Source of the DNA: an uncultured Clostridia bacterium
GTDB taxonomy: Bacteria; Bacillota; Clostridia; Christensenellales; Borkfalkiaceae
Length of the DNA stretch: 7,086 nt
Direction: 5' to 3'
NCBI GenBank assembly: GCA_937920115.1
Contig: CALGVF010000258.1
Location: forward strand, 1-7,086
The position numbers and the translations under genes are program-made. Every line of letters begins with the position of its first letter. The stretch's first letter is position 1. Positions 1 through 4,484 of this stretch are shown piece by piece. The notes under the pieces are model-generated. The model did no database searches, was not told the origin of the DNA, and worked only from the letters and a program-made list of their open reading frames with translations.

Positions 1-33
1 TTTTTACATCATTTTTTTGCTTGACTTTTCATA

Positions 34-197
34 GCTGGTCTTTGGGGAGAGTGTCTTTTGCTTGCGAAGCAAGAAAAAGACGAGAGAGGTCATGTCTTAA
101 AATCATTGCGAGCATACTTATAAGTCTCGTTCTTAACCTCTATCGTCTTGACTTCCATTTCATTCCGTCAAGCCACTTTCCCCAAGGGGAAAGCAAG
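34..197. repeat. MITE-like palindromic element, copy 1
   Basis: The left part (about 41-91) reads TTTGGGGAGAGTG, then a short hairpin, then GACGAGAGAGGTC. The right part (about 136-196) reads ACCTCTATCGTC, a hairpin (CTTGAC/GTCAAG), then CACTTTCCCC and AGGGGAAAGCAAG. The two ends are imperfect inverted repeats of each other. The same arrangement recurs at 2151-2304 with an unrelated middle. The outermost left bases are degenerate here (GCTGGTC where copy 2 has the CTTTCCCC arm). There is no transposase and no credible coding region; the reading frame over 21-206 only runs through the repeat. Small non-autonomous palindromic elements like this are common in gut Clostridia; placing it among them is from general knowledge of their look. 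The element limits are approximate. Confidence 0.7.
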
Positions 198-281
198 AGT
201 TGTTAGAAGGCTTCGCCATTCAGAGAGAGTAACAAAAGATTAGTTAGCACCAAAGAAATTTGCGAATTTTGTTTTATTTAC
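198..281. other. AT-rich spacer, no gene seen
   Basis: This is the short gap between the palindromic element and the terminator of the leftward acyltransferase gene. It contains a small AT-rich dyad (AAATT-TGCG-AATTT around 256-269) of doubtful meaning. I see no start codon with a ribosome binding site and no RNA gene. Confidence 0.5.
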
Positions 282-310
282 AAAAAATCTCCCCTGCATA
301 AGAGGGGAGA
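282..310 (-). terminator. Intrinsic terminator of the GNAT-like gene
   Basis: Read on the minus strand, an 8-bp stem (288-295 pairing with 303-310, TCTCCCCT with AGGGGAGA) closes a 7-base loop and is followed by six U residues (A282-A287 on the plus strand). It starts 15 bases after the stop codon of the 325-1449 gene. This is the standard rho-independent layout. Confidence 0.88.
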
Positions 311-324
311 AAAATTTATATCGC

Positions 325-1449
325 TTATACGATGGGTTTGATATAGGTCTGACGGCGTTTGATTTCTTCGTGCGACACCCATTTCCATTGAGCGAGTATA
401 CCCGCGTTGTCAACAAGCATCGGGTTGCATACGACGTCCGATATGTGATTTTTCATAAGGTTTTTATGAATTTTCGTGATTATCATAGAGTTTATACCCG
501 TATTCCGATACTCGGGTGCGACTCCTATAAGCGTGAGTTCGAGTCCCGTCGGCTTGGAAATTTCTCTCATCAGCGAAAACAGACTTTTCAAAAGTATGCC
601 TTTATGCCTCTTAATTGCCCTGCCGATTGCCGGTATCGCAACGCCGAACGCCGCGATTTTGTCCGTTTTCGGGTCTAAAAGACAGGAAAAATATTTGCGG
701 TTTATCACGGTTGCGAACTGCTTTATAACGTTCTTCTTGACGTCGCCTTTCAGTTCGACGTAACAGTCGAGTTCCTTGTAAGATTCGTTGTAACAATCGA
801 AGAATTTATCGCCGTAATCTCTGATTATTTTCTTTAAGGGATACTTCTCCGTGAGTTCGACGAACCCGTACTTTCTCTTGACAAATTCAGCCGCTTTATA
901 CACTCTCGGGTCTAAGGTGGACGGGGTGAACCTGTATTCTACCCATTCGCTTTCCTTTTCGTAGCCGAGATTGGTCATAAACTCGGGATAGTAGTCGTAG
1001 TTGTAGTTCGTCGCGTAAGTGGACGGACTGTCGAAGCCGACTGTAAGCATTCCCTCGCGGTCGGTATCGTTGAAACCCCACGGACCGTGGAGAAATTCCA
1101 TTCCTCTTTCCCTGCCGAAATCTTCCACGGCTTTCAGAAGTGCCGAACAGACTTCTTCGTCGTCGATAAAATCGAATCTCGAAAACCTTATTTTCTTCTC
1201 GTTGAATTTTTTATTGCTCTCTTCGACGATTATCCCCGCGACTCTCCCGACGAGTTCGCCGTTTTTATAAGCGAGAAAACATTTCACCTCGCAGCCTTCG
1301 GCGGCGTAATTTTTCTTGGGGTTTTTAATATTTTTCTCGTCCGACACGAAACAAGGGACGTAGAAATCGCAATTTTCGTAGAGTTTTATAGGGAATTTTG
1401 CGAACTGCGCCATTTGTTTTCTCGTAGTCGCTTCGATAATTTTTACCAT
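325..1449 (-). CDS. GNAT-like N-acyltransferase family protein
   Basis: This is a soluble protein of 374 residues with no signal peptide or membrane segment. Two regions look like GNAT-fold (acetyl-CoA-dependent acyltransferase) strands. Residues 58-74 (FLAYKNGELVGRVAGII) resemble the strand pair before the acyl-CoA site. Residues 307-320 (LIGVAPEYRNTGIN) carry the V-x-P-x-x-R-x-x-G pattern of the acyl-CoA pyrophosphate loop. Between them, residues 121-140 contain HGPWGFND and then a GMLTVGFD motif. I associate these with a family of roughly 370-400-residue uncharacterised proteins usually annotated only as GNAT or hypothetical. The substrate is unknown. The start is supported by AGAGGT at 1454-1459 on the minus strand, 4 bases from the ATG, and by a promoter at 1479-1507. 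It ends at an intrinsic terminator, so it can be its own transcription unit, although the small gene upstream could read into it. The fold call is fairly sure; any reaction would be a guess. Confidence 0.85.
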   Translation of the reverse strand: MVKIIEATTRKQMAQFAKFPIKLYENCDFYVPCFVSDEKNIKNPKKNYAAEGCEVKCFLAYKNGELVGRVAGIIVEESNKKFNEKKIRFSRFDFIDDEEVCSALLKAVEDFGRERGMEFLHGPWGFNDTDREGMLTVGFDSPSTYATNYNYDYYPEFMTNLGYEKESEWVEYRFTPSTLDPRVYKAAEFVKRKYGFVELTEKYPLKKIIRDYGDKFFDCYNESYKELDCYVELKGDVKKNVIKQFATVINRKYFSCLLDPKTDKIAAFGVAIPAIGRAIKRHKGILLKSLFSLMREISKPTGLELTLIGVAPEYRNTGINSMIITKIHKNLMKNHISDVVCNPMLVDNAGILAQWKWVSHEEIKRRQTYIKPIV

Positions 1450-1478
1450 CTATACCTCTGAATTTTTCATTCTTCGGT

Positions 1479-1507
1479 ATTATACCACTTTTTCACGAGT
1501 TTAGCAA
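1479..1507 (-). promoter_or_regulatory. Sigma-A-type promoter of the GNAT-like gene
   Basis: On the minus strand TTGCTA (1502-1507) and a perfect TATAAT (1479-1484) are 17 bases apart, with a TGG just before the -10 as in extended -10 promoters. The predicted start of transcription is near 1472, about 23 bases before the ATG at 1449. Confidence 0.75.
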
Positions 1508-1586
1508 ACGATTTTTACGCGAGGGGAATATTCGCCTATGCCGATTGTTTTTTAATTTTCCTTTTCGACGTTTTTCGCAGTAAAAG

Positions 1587-1706
1587 TCAGTCCTCTTCTT
1601 TCGGGACTACCGCCTTTACAGGCTTTTCGTCTTTAAGCGACATAATGTAATTTTCGTAATCGGTCTCGGTCATTTTTTTGACGGGGTGCTTTTTCTTTTT
1701 ACTCAT
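1587..1706 (-). CDS. Small lysine-rich protein of unknown function, 39 aa
   Basis: The frame is open from 1868. The start I choose is the internal ATG at 1706, because a perfect AGGAGG lies 9 bases before it (1716-1721 on the minus strand) and the upstream part would translate repeat DNA. The product begins MSKKKKHPVKK, so it is strongly basic at the N terminus. It continues with an acidic/tyrosine stretch (TETDYENYIMSLKDEKP) and ends in PKEED, giving a charge-segregated, probably cytosolic peptide. There is no signal peptide or transmembrane segment. I do not recognise a family. It lies 137 bp before the acyltransferase gene on the same strand with no clear terminator between them, so readthrough is possible. 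A 5-bp hairpin (1728-1732 with 1741-1745) stands just upstream of the ribosome binding site. I found no convincing promoter, since the upstream DNA is repeat array. Confidence 0.6.
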   Translation of the reverse strand: MSKKKKHPVKKMTETDYENYIMSLKDEKPVKAVVPKEED

Positions 1707-1715
1707 AATAACTGT

Positions 1716-1721
1716 CCTCCT
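1716..1721 (-). promoter_or_regulatory. Strong ribosome binding site fixing the small-gene start
   Basis: AGGAGG on the minus strand lies 9 bases before the ATG at 1706. It is preceded by a run of A residues and a GC-rich hairpin. It is the main evidence for the 39-residue start over the longer 93-residue frame. Confidence 0.75.
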
Positions 1722-1886
1722 TTTTTTGCCGCAGGTATCGGCGGCTGACGGTTTAAAGTTATTGTGAACCTTAAAGCCCCGTTTTATACGGAATGATAGT
1801 GCCTGTCGGCAGTTATATTTTGCGTTGCAAAGTGTTATTGCCTGTGGCAGTGATATTTTGCTCCGCAAAGTTATATTGCCTGCGGC

Positions 1887-1917
1887 GTAGGGGACGACGA
1901 CTTTAAGGCGGCGTCCC
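1887..1917. repeat. GTAGGGGACG/CGTCCC palindromic block A
   Basis: GTAGGGGACGACGA and GCGTCCC flank a short centre, making a GGGACG/CGTCCC dyad. It is followed by CGAAAAAACGGAAG, which recurs exactly after block B. It is one of three related blocks in the array. Confidence 0.65.
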
Positions 1918-1965
1918 GAAAAAACGGAAGTTATATTGCCGTCGCAGTTATACTTGTCGTGCGGC

Positions 1966-2028
1966 GTAGGGGACGGCGCCCCTCAGAACTCTTAAAAATG
2001 CTCGCATTTTTAAGAACAAGGCGTCCCG
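1966..2028. repeat. Palindromic block B with a nested hairpin
   Basis: It has the same GTAGGGGACG and GGCGTCCCG arms as blocks A and C, but the centre is about 35 bases longer. The extra centre contains a perfect 10-bp stem with a 4-base loop (1991-2000 CTTAAAAATG, loop CTCG, 2005-2014 CATTTTTAAG). It appears to be a block C-type palindrome with a second palindrome inserted into its loop. Confidence 0.65.
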
Positions 2029-2056
2029 AAAAAACGGAAGTTATATTGCCTGCGGC

Positions 2057-2083
2057 GTAGGGGACGACGCCCTCGGCGTCCCG
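2057..2083. repeat. Palindromic block C, shortest form
   Basis: The arms GTAGGGGACGACGCC and GGCGTCCCG are separated by only CTC, so this is the compact form of the block also seen at 1887 and 1966. It is bounded on both sides by TTATATTGCCTGCGGC units at 2041 and 2094. Confidence 0.65.
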
Positions 2084-2150
2084 AAAAACGAGAGTTATAT
2101 TGCCTGCGGCAGTTATATTTGCCCTGCGGCAAATTGTAAAATACGTCCCT

Positions 2151-2304
2151 CGCTTTCCCCTTTGGGGAGAGTGGATTTTGCGAACGAAGCGAGCAAAAGA
2201 CGAGAGAGGTCTTGTTTTCTGATTGCTTTGCAAGTGCTTCTGTTTTATGCGTTATTGACCTCTATCGTCGGCTATGCCGACACTTTCCCCACAGGGGAAA
2301 GCAA
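2151..2304. repeat. MITE-like palindromic element, copy 2
   Basis: This is the complete version of the element at 34-197. The left end is CGCTTTCCCCTTTGGGGAGA, then a hairpin around 2175-2199, then GACGAGAGAGGTC. The right end is GACCTCTATCGTC, a GTCGGC/GCCGAC hairpin (2267-2280), then CACTTTCCCC and AGGGGAAAGC. The reverse complement of the right end matches the left end at most positions, giving terminal inverted repeats of about 45 bases. It has the same orientation as copy 1 and no coding capacity. The right end touches the U-tract of the transporter terminator. Confidence 0.78.
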
Positions 2305-2305
2305 G

Positions 2306-2330
2306 AAAAAAGAACCGCAACAAGCGGTTC
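2306..2330 (-). terminator. Intrinsic terminator of the Na/Pi transporter gene
   Basis: On the minus strand a perfect 7-bp stem (GAACCGC, 2312-2318, pairing with GCGGTTC, 2324-2330) with a 5-base loop is followed by six U residues (A2306-A2311 on the plus strand). It lies 33 bases past the stop codon of the 2364-4025 gene. Confidence 0.92.
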
Positions 2331-2363
2331 CTTTCCTTTAAACTTTATTCGGTTAAACTTCTT

Positions 2364-4025
2364 TCAGTTGAGTTCTTCTATGGTGTGAGCGACAAACGTT
2401 ATATGGTCGCCTACCCTCTCTAAATTCGATACTAAATTTATGAAAACAGCACTGTTCTTCGGCGAGCAATTACCTGCGTTAAGTCTCGCTATATGTTCGT
2501 CAATCAACTTTTTCCGCATCGCGTCGACGCTGCTTTCCATCTTTTCGAGTTCCGCAAAACCGTCCTTGTTTTTCGTCTCGAATATCGCTATCGCCATCTT
2601 ATACATATCGCAGAGTTTGCCGTACATAGTCTCTATTTCCGATATAACGTTGTCCGAAAAAACAAGTTCCTTTTCCACCGTCGTGCGGGTGTATTTCACT
2701 ATGTTGTCCGAAATTTCCGAAATACGCAGAAGGTCGGCGAGGGCGTGATATAATATGGATATTCTTTGGTCGTCGTGGACGGATACGTCCGCCCCCGAAA
2801 CCTTTATTAAATAGTCGGTAATCTGCCTCGATATAATCGCTATTTCCTCGTTTTCGGCGTGTATCGCTTCGCCCTGCGAGGAATCTCTGTCTATAAACGC
2901 CTCGAACGCCGCGTTGAGATTGTTCATACACCTGTCTCCCATTGCGACCGTCTCTTTTTGAAGTTGGGCTATCGCTACCGTGGGAGTGGACAACATACGT
3001 TCGTCCATATAGGTGATACGTATTTCCTCTTCGACGTGTTTTTCTTTGATTAAAAGTTCCGTCACTTTCACAATCACGCTTGTAAGAGGCAGGAAAATCA
3101 GCGTGCAAATCGAGTTGAACGCCAAGTGGAAGAGGGCAAGTTGCATTTCGGGAGTCGGAATGATTTTCTGCCAGAATTCCGACATAAAACCTCGCCATAT
3201 CATAAGTACGATAAGGAATAATACCGAACCGCAAAAGTTAAAAAGAAAATGGATAAGGGCGGCTCGTTTCGCGTTCGTGGTCGCTCCCGCCGAACTTATG
3301 AGGGCGGTTACGCACGTTCCGATATTCGTTCCTAAAACTATATATAATATAGCGTTGCCGCCGCTGCCGATACCTATTCCCGCCTGAACCATCGACAAAA
3401 GCACGGCGTTGACCGCTGTACTCGACTGCATTATCGCGGTTATCACCGCACCGATTAACATAAGAACGATAGGTTCTATAAACGAGGGTTTAATCGCAGT
3501 GCCTAATATAGTCTTTATTATTTCGTTGTTTTTGAAATGATGGCTGCAATCTGAAATTACCGTAAGACCGAAAAAGACGAGACCGAAACCGGCGATTGTC
3601 AAAAACCAGTTTTTTGCCTTGCCGTTTTTCATAAGCATCGACATAAATATGCCGACGAAAGTCACGACCATAAAATAAACGCCCATACTCGACATACCGA
3701 GCGCTAATAAAATAGTGGTGATAGTCGTACCGATATTCGCGCCCATAATTACGGCTGTCGCCTGATACAGACTCATCATACCGGCGTTTACGAAACCGAT
3801 GACCATAACGGTCGTCGCGCCCGAACTCTGCATAAGCACGGTTGCCCCTACGCCTATGCCGACCCCTGCGATTTTGCTTTTCGACGTTTTGTCGAACAAC
3901 TTTCTCAGTCCCTTATTCGCAACCTTCTGCAAGTTTTCCGAAAGAAGTTTAAATCCTATCAGAAAGGCGCCGAGGGCGGATATAAGGAACAACGCCGCGA
4001 TTAAATCGCTTTTAAAATCTACCAT
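2364..4025 (-). CDS. Na+/phosphate cotransporter family protein with PhoU-like domain
   Basis: This is a full-length integral membrane protein of 553 residues. The first 325 or so form the inverted-repeat transporter core. Repeat 1 has QSSGATT at 66-72 and GANIGTT at 95-101; repeat 2 has QSSTAV at 200-205 and GTNIGT at 232-237. The paired QSS motifs are the hallmark of the NptA/SLC34-type family (PF02690), which couples inward sodium flow to phosphate uptake; some bacterial relatives act in phosphate export or homeostasis. Residues of about 345-553 are charged and helical and end with NLERVGDH (534-541), the PhoU signature. They are expected to be cytoplasmic and regulatory. The ATG at 4025 sits just before the first membrane helix, as usual in the family, but only a weak purine stretch precedes it. 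It is monocistronic, with its own promoter and terminator. The direction of transport cannot be read from sequence. Confidence 0.95.
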   Translation of the reverse strand: MVDFKSDLIAALFLISALGAFLIGFKLLSENLQKVANKGLRKLFDKTSKSKIAGVGIGVGATVLMQSSGATTVMVIGFVNAGMMSLYQATAVIMGANIGTTITTILLALGMSSMGVYFMVVTFVGIFMSMLMKNGKAKNWFLTIAGFGLVFFGLTVISDCSHHFKNNEIIKTILGTAIKPSFIEPIVLMLIGAVITAIMQSSTAVNAVLLSMVQAGIGIGSGGNAILYIVLGTNIGTCVTALISSAGATTNAKRAALIHFLFNFCGSVLFLIVLMIWRGFMSEFWQKIIPTPEMQLALFHLAFNSICTLIFLPLTSVIVKVTELLIKEKHVEEEIRITYMDERMLSTPTVAIAQLQKETVAMGDRCMNNLNAAFEAFIDRDSSQGEAIHAENEEIAIISRQITDYLIKVSGADVSVHDDQRISILYHALADLLRISEISDNIVKYTRTTVEKELVFSDNVISEIETMYGKLCDMYKMAIAIFETKNKDGFAELEKMESSVDAMRKKLIDEHIARLNAGNCSPKNSAVFINLVSNLERVGDHITFVAHTIEELN

Positions 4026-4102
4026 AAATTGTTTTAATTTTTGTCTTCTCTTCCGTTTTGCACGTGATACTTTTATAACTTTTCTATACTTTTATCCTTT
4101 TA

Positions 4103-4132
4103 ATAATAGAGTATAAGGCGACAAAAAGTCAA
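4103..4132 (-). promoter_or_regulatory. Promoter of the Na/Pi transporter gene
   Basis: On the minus strand TTGACT (4127-4132) and TATTAT (4103-4108) are 18 bases apart. Each matches five of six consensus sigma-A positions. The predicted leader is about 70 bases and AT-rich. I saw no Pho-box-like direct repeats near it. Confidence 0.65.
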
Positions 4133-4140
4133 GCGAATAA

Positions 4141-4163
4141 CCGTGAAAAACTTTTAATCACGG
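4141..4163. promoter_or_regulatory. Palindrome between divergent promoters, possible operator
   Basis: CCGTGA (4141-4146) and TCACGG (4158-4163) form a perfect 6-bp inverted repeat with an 11-base AT-only-but-one centre. It starts 9 bases upstream of the transporter -35 box and about 80 bases before the rightward -35. No U-tract follows on either strand, so it is not a terminator. It could bind a dimeric regulator, but there is no family match. Confidence 0.3.
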
Positions 4164-4243
4164 CAGAAAACTATAATTTCCCCCTTTATAGGCGTGCAAA
4201 ATTTTATAATAAGCCCCGCTCCGTAATTTTTTCATACAAATAT

Positions 4244-4272
4244 TTGCAAAAGTTTTTCAAATATGATAAAAT
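4244..4272 (+). promoter_or_regulatory. Promoter of the leader RNA and surface lipoprotein
   Basis: TTGCAA (4244-4249) and TAAAAT (4267-4272) are 17 bases apart, with TGA just before the -10 (extended -10 form). The expected start of transcription is near G4279, which is the first base of the leader's closing helix. A perfect CAAATATTTG palindrome (4237-4246) overlaps the -35 box. Confidence 0.68.
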
Positions 4273-4400
4273 GTGATTGCGACGTAAACTAAATATTTGA
4301 GACCAATCAAAATGATACACATTCTCGGTAGAGGTGTATCCTTTTCGCGTTATCAATATAATATTCATTTTGACTTGGTTTTATATGTTTGCGTCGCGGC

Positions 4401-4440
4401 AAGCGAAACGGTGCATTGACTACAATGCGTCATTTCGTTT
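4401..4440 (+). promoter_or_regulatory. Antiterminator-like hairpin
   Basis: Bases 4401-4418 can pair with 4423-4440 at 17 of 18 positions, with a single C-A mismatch at 4409/4432 and three G-U pairs, closing the loop ACTA. It uses the bases that form the 5' arm and loop of the terminator (4424-4440), so only one of the two can exist at a time. Confidence 0.6.
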
Positions 4441-4458
4441 GAAGTGACGCATTTTTTT
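4424..4458 (+). terminator. Intrinsic terminator within the lipoprotein leader
   Basis: The 13-position stem pairs 4424-4436 with 4441-4453 (core AATGCGTCA/TGACGCATT, one U-G pair), closes the loop GTTT and runs into seven T residues (4452-4458). No gene lies just upstream on this strand; the terminator stands between promoter 4244-4272 and the CDS at 4485. It therefore most likely serves attenuation or ends a small RNA. Confidence 0.88.
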
Positions 4459-4470
4459 ATAAAATTTTTC

Positions 4471-4475
4471 GGAGG
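4471..4475 (+). promoter_or_regulatory. Ribosome binding site of the surface lipoprotein
   Basis: GGAGG lies 9 bases before the ATG at 4485 and just after the terminator U-tract. It is not part of the terminator stem, so control would act on transcription rather than by hiding this site. Confidence 0.8.
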
Positions 4476-4484
4476 AATTGCGAA

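Larger units (their letters stand above)
1794..2133. repeat. Array of short TTATATT-plus-hairpin repeats
   Basis: This gene-free stretch is built of 17-20-base units. Each has a TTATATT-like heptamer followed by a tiny dyad, either GCCTGCGGC-like or TTGCNNNGCAAA-like. Units begin at 1794, 1813, 1833, 1851, 1871, 1931, 1948, 2041, 2094 and 2113. The first five are strictly head to tail and alternate between the two dyad types. The later ones are separated by palindromic blocks reading GTAGGGGACG...GGCGTCCCG. The frame at 1931-2233 on the minus strand translates this low-complexity DNA and is not taken as a gene. The repeats look like the intergenic hairpin repeats scattered through many Clostridia genomes, which is a general-knowledge resemblance. 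Confidence 0.75.
4279..4458 (+). ncRNA. Structured leader RNA, riboswitch-like, class not recognised
   Basis: The RNA of about 180 bases starts at the predicted transcription start and ends in an intrinsic terminator 26 bases before the lipoprotein ATG. An 11-bp closing helix pairs 4279-4289 with 4387-4397, including one U-G pair. After an asymmetric internal loop, a second helix pairs 4302-4315 with 4365-4379 with only C4374 bulged. Inside it, GATACAC (4314-4320) pairs with GTGTATC (4334-4340), capped by CTC-GGTA-GAG; its first two bases compete with the end of helix 2. A 24-base unpaired strand (4341-4364) follows. Then come two mutually exclusive hairpins, an antiterminator-like one (4401-4440) and the terminator (4424-4458). 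The layout is that of a ligand- or protein-responsive attenuator. I looked for c-di-GMP-I and -II, TPP, cobalamin, purine, THF, fluoride, guanidine and 6S features and saw none. It could also be a stand-alone small RNA with its own terminator. Confidence 0.68.

Noticed and set aside
21..206. Open frame of 61 codons on the plus strand
   Set aside because: It runs through the palindromic element, has no ribosome binding site and starts at a TTG. The matching DNA at 2151-2304 does not keep a frame.
1794..2133. CRISPR array
   Set aside because: The units are only 16-20 bases with no unique spacers of constant length, they contain dyads throughout, and no cas gene is nearby.
1931..2233. Open frame of 100 codons on the minus strand
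   Set aside because: It translates the hairpin array and part of element copy 2. The product is low-complexity, and there is no ribosome binding site or conserved feature.
2599..3234. 211-codon minus-strand frame inside the transporter gene
   Set aside because: It is an out-of-frame shadow of the well-supported transporter, and its product is Arg-rich without domain features.
4172..4210. Additional TATAAT hexamers as promoters (4172-4177 and 4205-4210)
   Set aside because: No acceptable -35 box lies 16-18 bases upstream of either on the plus strand, and the region is AT-rich enough to give such matches by chance.
4279..4458. 6S RNA, c-di-GMP riboswitch or retron msr-msd
   Set aside because: There is no large symmetric central bubble with an apical arm as in 6S, none of the conserved c-di-GMP-I or -II core motifs that I know, and no reverse transcriptase gene in the window.
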